Part shown: positions 17,315 to 25,058 of the stretch, piece after piece | How the letters are laid out: each line of letters opens with the position of its first letter | Position numbering within the stretch: the first letter of the stretch is position 1 | Assembly (NCBI RefSeq): GCF_900156865.1 | Contig: NZ_LT732529.1 | Span: 1,401,804-1,444,170, forward strand | Direction of reading: 5' to 3' | From: Litchfieldia sinesaloumensis | Lineage (GTDB): Bacteria; Bacillota; Bacilli; Bacillales; Bacillaceae_L | DNA: 42,367 bases | Notes under the pieces: generated by a model | The model's database searches: none | The model's input: only the letters and a program-made list of their open reading frames with translations | Told to the model about the DNA's origin: nothing | Translations under genes and position numbers: made by a program

Positions 17315-17343
17315 TAGACGATTCACTACTCATAATAGGTTCA
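17315..17343 (-). promoter_or_regulatory. ECF-like autoregulatory promoter of the sigma operon
   Basis: Minus strand TGAACC (17343-17338), 17-bp spacer, CGTCTA (17320-17315), 40 bp before the sigma start codon. The -35 is close to the TGAAAC of Bacillus ECF promoters and the -10 CGTC matches those of SigV/SigX/SigM type. Confidence 0.75.
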
Positions 17344-17391
17344 CTTTTTCAAAAAAATATTTTTAATAATAGATCATTTAAAAAACACCAC

Positions 17392-17419
17392 AAAAAAAAG
17401 CATCCGGTAAAGGTGCTTT
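17392..17419 (-). terminator. Terminator downstream of a small membrane gene
   Basis: Minus strand AAAGCACC - TTTACC - GGATGCTTT followed by seven further T. It insulates the sigma operon from the genes upstream. Between it and the gene ending at 17566 I see nothing. Confidence 0.8.
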
Positions 17420-17565
17420 ACTTTGAAAATCTCTGACTTTATTATCTCATAAATATGTTTTAATAACTTAATATTAATAGAAATATACCTACCGCACGCT
17501 TCAACGATAGCCCCCCTAAAAACCAATATCGCAACAGTACCGTTGCAGTAATCAGAATCAAGGCT

Positions 17566-17736
17566 CTATGTTACAATTTGCCAGACGGCAAGGCCTAAAA
17601 AGAAAACGAGTATTATCAATGTGAACCAAGAGTAATAGTTTTTCTTGTCACTTATTATTTTGTAAATAAAGAATATCAAAACGCTTATTAACAACGCCAT
17701 TCCCGCTATTGCCAGCAGCATATAAAGTACAAACAT
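17566..17736 (-). CDS. 56-aa two-helix membrane peptide
   Basis: Short gene starting ATG at 17736 with GAGGTGA 6 nt upstream, ending TAG at 17566. The peptide begins MFVLYMLLAIAGMALLISVL, has a basic loop KIISDKKNYY, a second helix TLIILVFFLGLAVWQ and ends IVT. The good ribosome binding site and clear two-helix topology support a real gene, but the family is unknown. Confidence 0.6.
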   Translation of the reverse strand: MFVLYMLLAIAGMALLISVLIFFIYKIISDKKNYYSWFTLIILVFFLGLAVWQIVT

Positions 17737-17790
17737 AATAAATCACCTCACAAACTGCATTAACACCACATTAAACAAACTACTTTTACC

Positions 17791-18024
17791 TCAAGTTTTT
17801 CGTTCATTCCCTCTTTTGAAATTACCTGTTATCTTCGCCATTATTAATTGTGCTTCCGTTCTATTATCCGCAGCTCTAATTCTCTTTAGAAATTTCTCTG
17901 CGTCTCTACCTTTTATAATTTTGACTTGGCTACCATTATAATCCAAAAAGACTGTATTATCTTTCGTCACCCGATAATTAAAAGGTTCGTCACCTAAACG
18001 ATTTCTTTTATCGATATTGTCCAT
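17791..18024 (-). CDS. Conserved hypothetical small basic protein
   Basis: 77 aa, start ATG at 18024 preceded by AGGGTGAT; an alternative start at 18045 lacks such spacing. It begins MDNIDKRNRLGDEPFNYRV and ends with a Lys/Arg-rich tail after AQLIMAKITGNFKRGNE. It reads like a conserved small hypothetical seen in Bacillus genomes, with no known domain. The region 18025-18175 upstream of it holds no gene. Confidence 0.65.
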   Translation of the reverse strand: MDNIDKRNRLGDEPFNYRVTKDNTVFLDYNGSQVKIIKGRDAEKFLKRIRAADNRTEAQLIMAKITGNFKRGNERKT

Positions 18025-18175
18025 TATTTCGATCACCCTTTTCATATTAGTTGAAGATGAAGAGTCTTTCAGAATTAAAGATAGCCCATTAGATTTTGAT
18101 TGCTACGCTTTTTATAGATTCTTAAGTTAAACTGCTAATCTATTTTTATAAAAAAGATGGCGTATCCCACTTGAA

Positions 18176-18480
18176 TCAAAGCACACCTGAGTTCAACAAC
18201 TTCTTTAAATCAATTCTTGTATACGTTTTGTTATAAGTCGCACCATCCTCATGATAAAAAATGGCCTTTTTCAGATATGGTTCTGAAATTGGTTTGAACC
18301 CGTGTTTGCCAATTAATTTTATCATTTTGGGATTTTCTATCGGGTCAACACTCACAAATAACTCTGAATAACCCAGATCTATTGAAAGTTTTTCTCTATA
18401 CCTATCGCTTGCCCAACAATCCTTTCATTATTAACATGCTGCACCGTTATAACAATAGGAAAAAGCATTTCCAGTCGTTC
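18176..18480 (-). pseudogene. Decayed GNAT-like acetyltransferase fragment with frameshift
   Basis: On the minus strand two frames together give a coherent protein tail: NDAFPERLEMLFPIVITV...NNERIVGQA in one frame, then DRYREKLSIDLGYSELFVSV...NPKMIKLIGKHGFKPISEPY...TRIDLKKLLNSGVL in another, ending TGA at 18178. The switch is near 18410, where the first frame soon hits a stop. No start codon or N-terminal half exists, because the NUDIX gene ends at 18495 immediately upstream. The LIGKHGFKP segment is typical of GNAT C-termini. Family assignment is moderate; the frameshift is directly visible. Confidence 0.65.
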
Positions 18481-18494
18481 AGGAAACGCATCGT

Positions 18495-18887
18495 TTAATT
18501 GAATAAGGACAGAACTATTGCAGCAACTTCTTTAGGTTTAACATCAATTGACGATAATCTATCTATATCTACCCACATTGGCAAATAGGATCCTTTGTTC
18601 TTTTTGTCTTGGTACTCTTCACCTTTCCCAGTACCAAATGTTCCATTAATGATGTCGGATAAGAAAAAATATTTAATTCCGTTGAATTCAACTTTTGCTA
18701 TGCATTCATTGATTTTCACTTTTACTCCCAATTCTTCAAGCGCTTCTCTTTTCGCTGCTTCTTCTGGTGTTTCTCCATTCTCTATGCCACCACCAGGAAA
18801 AACATAATAAACGGTGCCATCTCTAATTCTTTGTATTAGCCCAACCTTATTATTTTTGATTAGCACCACTGAACCCCTATCTCGCAT
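18495..18887 (-). CDS. NUDIX hydrolase
   Basis: 130 aa. A complete Nudix box is present from Gly52: GGIENGETPEEAAK followed by REALEELGV, matching Gx5Ex7REUXEEXGU. AAGGGGAG lies 5 nt before the ATG. The enzyme should hydrolyse a nucleoside diphosphate linked to another moiety; the substrate cannot be deduced. Its stop codon abuts the decayed acetyltransferase fragment. Confidence 0.9.
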   Translation of the reverse strand: MRDRGSVVLIKNNKVGLIQRIRDGTVYYVFPGGGIENGETPEEAAKREALEELGVKVKINECIAKVEFNGIKYFFLSDIINGTFGTGKGEEYQDKKNKGSYLPMWVDIDRLSSIDVKPKEVAAIVLSLFN

Positions 18888-18920
18888 ACCCGCTCCCCTT
18901 AAACTACTAGACTTTATTAC

Positions 18921-19355
18921 TTAATAAATATTTAATTTAAGAAGCGTCTCAGCTTCCTTTATACCATCAACTAACCAAGAGGGAGCTTTAGGATGGTTCA
19001 CGATTTCATCAGTAGTCATCCAAAATACCGCGTCTACTTCATCAGGACTTTTTGCAAAAGGCTCACCAGCTTCAAACTCACAAAGAAAAACAATATCAAC
19101 AACTTCACTTCCATCATCTAAAGTGAAGGAGGTATTCCTTACATAAGAAACCTTTTCTTTTACCTTTATTCCAACTTCTTCAAACAGTTCTCTTCGCAAT
19201 GTTCTTTCTAGAATATTTATTGAATTACCCTCATTTTCAACAGTTCCTCCTACAAGCGAAAGTTGTCCACCTGCGTGTGCTTCTTTTACACTTCGACTAA
19301 TAATTAACCATTTATCTTCTCTATAAACGGCTCCTTCAACATTGATATAAAACAC
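18921..19355 (-). CDS. NUDIX hydrolase (second, different subfamily)
   Basis: 144 aa, GTG start at 19355 with AGGAGG upstream. The Nudix box is present with a five-residue insertion between its two halves: GGTVENEGNSINILERTL then RRELFEEVGI. The acidic/hydrophobic C-terminus (DEVDAVFWMTTDEIVNHP) is typical of small nucleotide-sanitising Nudix proteins. It lies 33 bp from the next NUDIX gene, and the two may be co-transcribed. Confidence 0.88.
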   Translation of the reverse strand: MFYINVEGAVYREDKWLIISRSVKEAHAGGQLSLVGGTVENEGNSINILERTLRRELFEEVGIKVKEKVSYVRNTSFTLDDGSEVVDIVFLCEFEAGEPFAKSPDEVDAVFWMTTDEIVNHPKAPSWLVDGIKEAETLLKLNIY

Positions 19356-19512
19356 AATAAACCTCCTAACTAGTTGACTTTCAATTACTGTATAGCCTTT
19401 TAAAAAATCTGCGAAGTTAGTTCATTTATTCTTTACAACAAAAATCGAATTCACTTATGTTCTGGCTCGTCCATTGAGGATACTCTCTTAAGTTGAAATT
19501 GCTAATACTCGT

Positions 19513-19998
19513 TTACTTCTTTTTTATCGGGAAATGCAATAAGAAGTCGGACAAGCGTCGTTCTAACGGAGAATGAACTGTCGAATACATTTCGAACCCG
19601 TAGGAACCAGCTTGTTCATACTCTGATTTAGTTATCCATTCATACAACTCCCCATAAGCACTACCAGCATTATCGATATCTCCTTTGTATTCTAAGACGG
19701 CATAGGTCGCTTTAGGAAGCTCATACGAGATCATACCTACTGGAGGTTCCACATTTGTATTAACTTCTACGCCAGCAATCCATGTAAAAAGGTCAGTATC
19801 TGGATTGTAATTGGGAGGGTCAATGAAAATCCCATAAGTTATTGGAAGACCAATTACACCCTGAATCTCATTCAGTCTCGCATTAAACGATTGTTGGAGT
19901 TTTGGGATTATCATTTGTTCTCTAGTATCTTGTAATAAAGTTTCTAGCTGCATTCCTATTATTCGAGTTTGTTTTCTTTCAATAACGTTAATCCTCAT
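19513..19998 (-). CDS. GyrI-like / AraC effector-binding domain protein
   Basis: 161 aa consisting only of a GyrI-like small-molecule-binding domain with two SHS2 modules: VIERKQTRIIGMQLET at the N-terminus, the central WIAGVEVNTNVEPPVGMISY, then LPKATYAVLEYKGDI and AYGELYEWITKSEYEQAG. There is no DNA-binding domain. Such stand-alone proteins bind or occasionally hydrolyse drug-like compounds. GGAGATGG precedes the ATG. Confidence 0.85.
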   Translation of the reverse strand: MRINVIERKQTRIIGMQLETLLQDTREQMIIPKLQQSFNARLNEIQGVIGLPITYGIFIDPPNYNPDTDLFTWIAGVEVNTNVEPPVGMISYELPKATYAVLEYKGDIDNAGSAYGELYEWITKSEYEQAGSYGFEMYSTVHSPLERRLSDFLLHFPIKKK

Positions 19999-20072
19999 CT
20001 GTCCATCTCCTTTTATTTAAAATTAACAAAACACTAGTTAAGGAACCAAAAAACAGATTGTTTTTCATTTTG

Positions 20073-20594
20073 TTAAGATTCCTTCTGAGTTTGATCAAAC
20101 CATTGGAGAGCTTTTTGTTCCAATTCCTGAACGAATGTTTTTTTTGCTGGACTATATTCACTCGTGTTTTCAAAACATTGAGCAAGATCCTCTTTAAATC
20201 TACTGTATCTTCCTACTTCTTCTGGATGTAAACGAAGATAGTCTCGCAATAGTAAATGCCGTTCAATCTGAGGGTTATCAAATTGATAGAAATGTATATG
20301 ATGAGTTCTGTTTTCTCCACCTTTTCGAAATAACCTTCTACCAGGTATGCCCCATTCTCCTGCAACATCATATCCAAGGGTTTTCATCTTTTCGTCATAC
20401 GTGTCAATTTTCTTAATATCTTTTACGATACACATCATATCAATTACAGGCTTTGCCTTCATACCGTAAACGGATGTACTACCGAAATGTTCGCACCTTA
20501 TTAGTTCCTCCCCAAAAATGGTTTCTAGAAATTGTGCTTCATTTTTAAACATGTGAACCCAATTTGCACTATATTCAGTAAGCCGGACTTTCAT
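20073..20594 (-). CDS. GrpB family protein (UPF0157)
   Basis: 173 aa. GrpB landmarks: VRLTEYSANWVHMFKNEA, IRCEHFGSTSVYGMKAKPVI, DMMCIVKDI, and HHIHFYQFDNPQIERHLLLR followed by DYLRLHPEE. The GSTS...K.V.D...V block is that of a nucleotidyltransferase fold, but no activity is established. GGGGGTG lies upstream of the ATG. Single-gene unit. Confidence 0.9.
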   Translation of the reverse strand: MKVRLTEYSANWVHMFKNEAQFLETIFGEELIRCEHFGSTSVYGMKAKPVIDMMCIVKDIKKIDTYDEKMKTLGYDVAGEWGIPGRRLFRKGGENRTHHIHFYQFDNPQIERHLLLRDYLRLHPEEVGRYSRFKEDLAQCFENTSEYSPAKKTFVQELEQKALQWFDQTQKES

Positions 20595-20657
20595 TTATAC
20601 ACCCCCATATTGACCTACGTTTTTACTCTTGCACCCATTAGCTCAATAAGAAAATCC

Positions 20658-21083
20658 TTAATCAAAGAACTCCATATGTGTTTTTTCTTGCTTATAGTAA
20701 TCTACTCTATCTTTTAAAGTACCTGTATGGAACTCAAATTTATGACCGTCTGGATCAGTAAAATAAATAGATTTTTTATCCCTTTTATCTCTCGGGCGAC
20801 TAGATACGATATTTACATTCAATTCCTTTAATCTATCGTATATTTTGTCAAACTCAGCTTCCTCTATTGAAAAGGCAATATGCGTGTACGAATGATGGAT
20901 TTCATTACGAGGGATGTCTTTTTCTACATTAAGAGCAAGCCACATCCCATTTAAATCGAAGTAAGCAGTTTCTCTACCCTTTACCAATAATTTCGCCTCA
21001 AAGACTTTTCGGTAAAAATTAATAGAGTTTTCTAAATCCGTAACTGAAAATAAAAAATGATTGAGTCCTTTTATCAACATCAT
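20658..21083 (-). CDS. fosB: Metallothiol transferase FosB (fosfomycin resistance)
   Basis: 141 aa vicinal-oxygen-chelate enzyme that opens the epoxide of fosfomycin with a thiol, bacillithiol in Bacillus. The three metal ligands are visible: His9 (GLNHF), His68 (SYTHIAF) and Glu117 (HKFEFHTGT). Other FosB marks are IPRNEIHHSYTHIAF and IYFTDPDGHKFEFHTGTL. The ATG has AGGAGGTGATGA upstream. It lies in an accessory-gene island, though fosB is commonly chromosomal in Bacillaceae. Confidence 0.92.
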   Translation of the reverse strand: MMLIKGLNHFLFSVTDLENSINFYRKVFEAKLLVKGRETAYFDLNGMWLALNVEKDIPRNEIHHSYTHIAFSIEEAEFDKIYDRLKELNVNIVSSRPRDKRDKKSIYFTDPDGHKFEFHTGTLKDRVDYYKQEKTHMEFFD

Positions 21084-21152
21084 TCATCACCTCCTAAGTA
21101 ATTTTATTATTTGAAGTAACCTGCCCATTACATTTTGTTTAATAACTTCAAC

Positions 21153-21188
21153 AAAAAAGTGCCTTAATCCTTCTTCGATCAACGCACT
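21153..21188 (-). terminator. Terminator with shared AAGAA loop
   Basis: Minus strand AGTGCGTTGATC, loop GAAGAAG, GATTAAGGCACT followed by TTTTT and GTTGAAG. It lies 18 bp after the stop of the gene ending at 21206. Same loop and arms as the terminators near 25 kb and 31.9 kb. Confidence 0.88.
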
Positions 21189-21205
21189 GTTTTCTTTTTA
21201 TTTAA

Positions 21206-21556
21206 TTAAACCTTTTCAAATTCTCCACGAACAACCCGACTCATATCAATAACATTAATCATTTCGTTATATAATTCTTCAATCCGCTGATCTGAGTCGA
21301 CTTTTTCCATGACGATATCGTGATGTTGCTTATTAGTAAATGTTGAAATTGAGCACATCAATGTTTCGTTTTCATGTAGCTCAACTGCCCCATTCATTCC
21401 CTTACATCCGTATATAGCATCGATGAAAGTGCTTTGGTAAGTTTCATCCTCAATAGCACCATATTCCTTGTATATAATAGAGGCTTTTTTGTTAATTTCT
21501 ACAAACCGCTCCTTTTCCTGTACTAAAACTGGATATAAATATATGACATTGTACAT
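21206..21556 (-). CDS. DUF1428-like small protein
   Basis: 116 aa. The pattern YLYPVLVQEKERFVEINKKA, YKEYGAIEDE, then ENETLMCSISTFTNKQHHD, DSDQRI and a final MSRVVRGEFEKV follows the layout and length of DUF1428 (YbaA-like) proteins, which have a dimeric ferredoxin-like fold and no known function. Identity is low by eye, so the family call is tentative. Own terminator downstream. Confidence 0.6.
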   Translation of the reverse strand: MYNVIYLYPVLVQEKERFVEINKKASIIYKEYGAIEDETYQSTFIDAIYGCKGMNGAVELHENETLMCSISTFTNKQHHDIVMEKVDSDQRIEELYNEMINVIDMSRVVRGEFEKV

Positions 21557-21698
21557 AGTATTCTCCTTTCTTCTTTGCTAATAGTTAGTCCAATCTTCAA
21601 CACTAGCACGCGTTCTCTTATAAAAATTCAAGTAAAACATTTCTAAAAAAGGATAATCAATACGTCATCTAGAATTAGAATAAAATAGGAGGGATAAT

Positions 21699-22061
21699 AT
21701 GGAAAATCAAGTTTGTGTTATTAGCATTTACGTGCCAAATTTAAAAGAAGCAATTGAATTTTATACGACTACTTTAGGTTTTGAATTAAACAAACAGTAT
21801 GGTCCCAAGATTGCATCACTTGTACACGGAGATTTACCACTTGTTTTAGAGGAGAACGAAATTGCAACCTCTAATCACGTTAGTTCAGGTGTTGTTTTAG
21901 GATTGCATACAAAAGATATCTATGAAAAAGCTACTTTCTTAAAACAGAAAGGAGTTAATTTGATCGTAGCTGAACCAACTAATTGTCCTCCAGGAAAATA
22001 TATTAGTTTTAGAGACCCGTTCGGAAATATAGTAGAGTATATTCAATTTCAAAATATTTAA
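21699..22061 (+). CDS. VOC (glyoxalase/bleomycin resistance) family protein
   Basis: 120 aa with two beta-alpha-beta-beta-beta modules: VISIYVPNLKEAIEFYTTTL then FELNKQYGP, and a C-terminal ISFRDPFGNIVEYIQF. GGAGGG precedes the ATG. It is the only plus-strand gene between 12.3 and 29.5 kb. Substrate unknown; members act as dioxygenases, isomerases or drug-binding proteins. Confidence 0.85.
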   Translation: MENQVCVISIYVPNLKEAIEFYTTTLGFELNKQYGPKIASLVHGDLPLVLEENEIATSNHVSSGVVLGLHTKDIYEKATFLKQKGVNLIVAEPTNCPPGKYISFRDPFGNIVEYIQFQNI

Positions 22062-22073
22062 CAAACGTAGTAT

Positions 22074-22101
22074 AGTTCAACATAACTGTTGGACTTTTTT
22101 T
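22074..22101 (+). terminator. Terminator after the VOC gene
   Basis: AGTTCAAC (22074-22081) pairs with GTTGGACT (22087-22094, one G-U), followed by a run of T to 22101. Confidence 0.8.
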
Positions 22102-22156
22102 GTCTTCTTTATTAACTAGACTGCTTCGTTATTCTTAGATCAACGCACTCTCTCGT

Positions 22157-22777
22157 TCAACAAGACTCAATATTTTGTTTGTTTAATGAATCTATAATTA
22201 CAGGTAACTCCGACAAATCATTAAGGATGGCATCTGCTTCCACATGGTCCCATTGAAAATCACGTTTCCAGATTCCTTTCATTCCAATGTTTTGAGCAGC
22301 TTTTACATCATTCATAGGATGATCTCCTATAAATATGCCTTCATGAGGTAAGATTTTAAGATTCTCTAACGCTCTGATAAATAGTTGAGGGTCTGGCTTT
22401 TTAATTCCTTCCCATTCAGATACTAAGATTGCATCAAAATATGCTTCAATACCCAAGGCCTTAATATTATCCATCTGAAACTGTCCGTAACCATTTGTAA
22501 TCATACCTAAAACAAAATCGTTCCTTTTCAATACTTCCAACATTTCAATAAGATTTGGAAAAGGAACACAGTGATTCTTAAATTCTCTTATATAATCTTG
22601 CAGTAACTCTTCCCAAGTTATATCGGTAATAGCAAATTCATCAACTAACTGTCGATAAACTTTATCTTTCCAAACATACCCATGGTTATCTAACTCAATA
22701 AATCGTGACACATACTTCCCTTTGGGAATAAGACCTACTATTTTATATAACCTGTCATACTGCCTTTCAATCCTCAT
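22157..22777 (-). pseudogene. HAD-superfamily hydrolase lacking its N-terminal catalytic motif
   Basis: 206-aa reading frame. HAD motif II (LGMITNGYGQFQ), motif III (KKPDPQLFIRAL) and motif IV (GIFIGDHPMNDVKAAQ) are intact. Motif I (DxDGT), which carries the nucleophilic Asp and normally begins at about residue 8, is absent: the frame opens at RIERQYDRLYKIVG, which corresponds to a point some 25-30 residues into such proteins. No ribosome binding site is seen before the ATG at 22777, and the 61 bp upstream contain only a terminator of the preceding gene. I infer a 5'-truncated, inactive gene. Confidence 0.7.
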
Positions 22778-22804
22778 CGTTAGTTCAATAATTTCACTAA
22801 AATA

Positions 22805-22829
22805 GGCGATAATCCTTCTTGGTTAAGCC
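22805..22829 (-). terminator. Terminator-like element with shared AAGAA loop
   Basis: Minus strand GGCTTAACC - AAGAA - GGATTATCGCC, a weaker stem than its relatives, followed by TATTTTAG. It begins 10 bp after the PspC gene and sits at the broken 5' end of the HAD gene. Confidence 0.6.
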
Positions 22830-22838
22830 AACTACTAC

Positions 22839-23012
22839 TTATTTATCTCGTAATACAGCAGCTAAAAAAAGATATACATATAGAGAAAATCCTACAGTTA
22901 CGAAAAAAATAGTCCTTACAATTAATGGAGAAACACCGAGAGACTCAGCAATTCCTGCACATACTCCAAATAGGTACCGATCAGTAGTAGATTTAGTGAA
23001 CTTTTGTAGCAT
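22839..23012 (-). CDS. PspC domain protein (small)
   Basis: 57 aa. The ATG at 23012 has AAGGGGG 8 nt upstream; a longer reading to 23048 is not needed. The whole protein is one PspC domain: DRYLFGVCAGIAESLGVSP then LIVRTIFFV and a membrane helix to the end. PspC proteins are envelope-stress sensors or regulators in other bacteria; in Bacillaceae these short versions are uncharacterised. Confidence 0.85.
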   Translation of the reverse strand: MLQKFTKSTTDRYLFGVCAGIAESLGVSPLIVRTIFFVTVGFSLYVYLFLAAVLRDK

Positions 23013-23124
23013 TTCAATCCCCCTTTTAAAGTCTTGCTTTATAGACATACGAAAAAGAGAATAAAAAGTTTCGAAATATTCAATCTCATAAAACTAATTT
23101 GGTACATTCGTTTAACTATATGTA

Positions 23125-23742
23125 TCAATCAAAATATACAGGTTCATCTGGATTATGCAGATGTTTAAATGCTAGGTGAATTTGTGATTCTGTATTTCTT
23201 GCTATCGATAGTTTTGGTAGTTCATTTTCTGCGAAAAATTCAACTGCATCTGTCTCAATGCTTTCTTTTGGTTGCCCACCAGTGATTTCACATAGTATGA
23301 ATATTTTATAAACGTGATATGGAGAAGGTGGATGGGGATGGCATTTCTTGTCAAGTACGGCTATTAATTTTATCGGTTTAACATCAAAACCTGATTCTTC
23401 CTTTACTTCCTTGACTGCAACTTCACTTGGAGTTAATCCAATATCACCCCATCCTCCAGGTAACGACCAGTCACCATCGTTGGTTTCCCTCACCATTAGT
23501 ATCTTACCTTCCCTAAATACAACAGCCCTAATATCAACTTTTGGCGTTGCATACCCTGTTTCATTTGCAAATAGTTCTTTTATACTTGTTTGGTCTATAT
23601 TTGTATGCTTTGCCAAAATTTCAACACTAATATTGCGAATTAATTCAAATCTTTCTATATCATAAACATCTTTAGAATAGGTAAGTCCTGCCTGTGCAAT
23701 GGATTGAAGCTGTTTTGCCCATTCTAGCCATTTAGGTTCCAA
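23125..23742 (-). CDS. NUDIX hydrolase with N-terminal helical domain (YjhB-like)
   Basis: 205 aa. Residues 1-65 form the helical N-terminal domain of this subfamily (LEWAKQLQSIAQAGLTYSKD, YDIERFELIRNISVEILA). The Nudix box is the variant GGWGDIGLTPSEVAV followed by KEVKEESGF, in which the usual first Glu is missing, as is common in YjhB-type enzymes. Relatives act on ADP-ribose or CDP-choline; the substrate here is unknown. Confidence 0.87.
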   Translation of the reverse strand: MEPKWLEWAKQLQSIAQAGLTYSKDVYDIERFELIRNISVEILAKHTNIDQTSIKELFANETGYATPKVDIRAVVFREGKILMVRETNDGDWSLPGGWGDIGLTPSEVAVKEVKEESGFDVKPIKLIAVLDKKCHPHPPSPYHVYKIFILCEITGGQPKESIETDAVEFFAENELPKLSIARNTESQIHLAFKHLHNPDEPVYFD

Positions 23743-23846
23743 TTACTATTCACCACCAATTGCCATTTACCTAATTTTACCTTATTTCTATTGAAAACTA
23801 AACCTTTCCTTATTCTATTAATAAGATACACAACGCACCCGTTCAA

Positions 23847-24323
23847 TCAATAAGAATGAACAGATCTTAACTCTCGGCCAACAAAACTAGAGGATACAGG
23901 TTGTCGGTCCAATTCTCGCGACCATACTGAAAGTTGACCGATATGATGGATTTCGTGTGCAATGATATGGTGCAGTATATCATCCACCGTGTATTTCGCT
24001 TCATCCCATGGGACACTGACAACCTTTTCCCTTAAGTCATCAATATTTGTTTTTAAAAATTCAGCTATTTCATTCCGTAAATTAGTTGAAAGAGATTTAA
24101 CCTTTTCAAGTGTATTATATTCATCAAACTGAAATACAACATCCTCTTTCCCCTGAATGCCACGAATCCAACTATATTCCACATCAATAATATGAAAAAG
24201 TGTAAATAAAATAGTTCCTACTCCACCTCTACGCTCTTCTAACAACTCATCAATTGTTAGTTGGTTACACCAGTCAAACCATTCGTCTCTTACCTGCCAG
24301 TTATATTCAAAAAATTTAATCAC
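23847..24323 (-). CDS. DinB family protein
   Basis: 158 aa four-helix-bundle protein. The start is taken as the GTG at 24323 because TTGGAG lies 8 nt upstream; another GTG at 24332 overlaps that site. Metal-ligand histidines are seen at His44 (TLFHIIDVEYSWI) and in HHIIAHEIHHIGQLSVW near the C-terminus. DinB/YfiT-type proteins include thiol transferases using bacillithiol; function here unknown. The upstream GNAT gene ends 14 bp away, so the two are probably co-transcribed. Confidence 0.87.
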   Translation of the reverse strand: MIKFFEYNWQVRDEWFDWCNQLTIDELLEERRGGVGTILFTLFHIIDVEYSWIRGIQGKEDVVFQFDEYNTLEKVKSLSTNLRNEIAEFLKTNIDDLREKVVSVPWDEAKYTVDDILHHIIAHEIHHIGQLSVWSRELDRQPVSSSFVGRELRSVHSY

Positions 24324-24337
24324 TGAAAACACTCCAA

Positions 24338-24871
24338 TTACAGATCATTTTTAAGCAATGAATAAACATTCGTATCATGTGCCATTCCATTTTGATACAT
24401 ATACTTCCTCAAAACTCCCTCTTTTTGAAAGCCAATTTTAAGAAGAAGATTATTCGACGCTTCATTTTCAAGAAACACAACTGCACCGATACGAGTTAAA
24501 TCCATAACATCAAAACCATATGAAAGAACTGTATTTACAGCTTCAGAGGTATAGCCCCTTCTCCAGTGTTCTGGATGAATCTCGTAACCTATTTCTGCTC
24601 TTCGATGTTTTGGCATCCAAGCATTGTAACCAACTGTTCCAATTAAACCTTTAGTGCCTTTGCGTTCAATTCCCCATCGTATTCCTTTGTTTTCGTTATA
24701 GTTTTTTGAAAATAACTCTATTAAATTCTCTGCTTGTTCTATGCTTTGAAAGGATTCTTGTCCATAAAAACGTGTTACATCGTTGTTTGAAAAACAAGCA
24801 AAAATATCAACTGAATCCTCCTTTGTTATTTTCCTTAATAGTAATCGTTCAGTCTCTAATACTGGAAACAT
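24338..24871 (-). CDS. GNAT acetyltransferase (RimJ/RimL-like)
   Basis: 177 aa. Opens with LETERLLLRKITKEDSVDIF, the RimJ-type start, and has the CoA-binding region YEIHPEHWRRGYTSEAVNTV and the GAVVFLENEASNNLLLKIGF motif. It likely acetylates an N-terminus or a small amine. Followed closely by the DinB gene. Confidence 0.9.
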   Translation of the reverse strand: MFPVLETERLLLRKITKEDSVDIFACFSNNDVTRFYGQESFQSIEQAENLIELFSKNYNENKGIRWGIERKGTKGLIGTVGYNAWMPKHRRAEIGYEIHPEHWRRGYTSEAVNTVLSYGFDVMDLTRIGAVVFLENEASNNLLLKIGFQKEGVLRKYMYQNGMAHDTNVYSLLKNDL

Positions 24872-24992
24872 CTAATCTCTTCTCTCCCTTATCGTTTCAT
24901 AGTTATCTATTCTTTTTTTACATATCAAATACCTTTAAATTTCAAACTCTTATTAATCAAAACTGCTTCGTTGCTTCAATAAAATTCAACAG

Positions 24993-25024
24993 AAAGAAGC
25001 GTTAATCCTTCTTGGATCAACGCT
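24993..25024 (-). terminator. Terminator with shared AAGAA loop
   Basis: Minus strand AGCGTTGATCC - AAGAA - GGATTAACGCT followed by TCTTTCTG. It is 34 bp after the GNAT stop at 25059. Flanking bases (CTGCTTCGTTGCTTCAAT at 24963-24980) recur at 31854-31871 and partly at 22121-22130, showing that the similarity extends beyond the stem. Confidence 0.85.
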
Positions 25025-25058
25025 ACACTTTAACTGAATAACATTTTTCTCTGATTAT

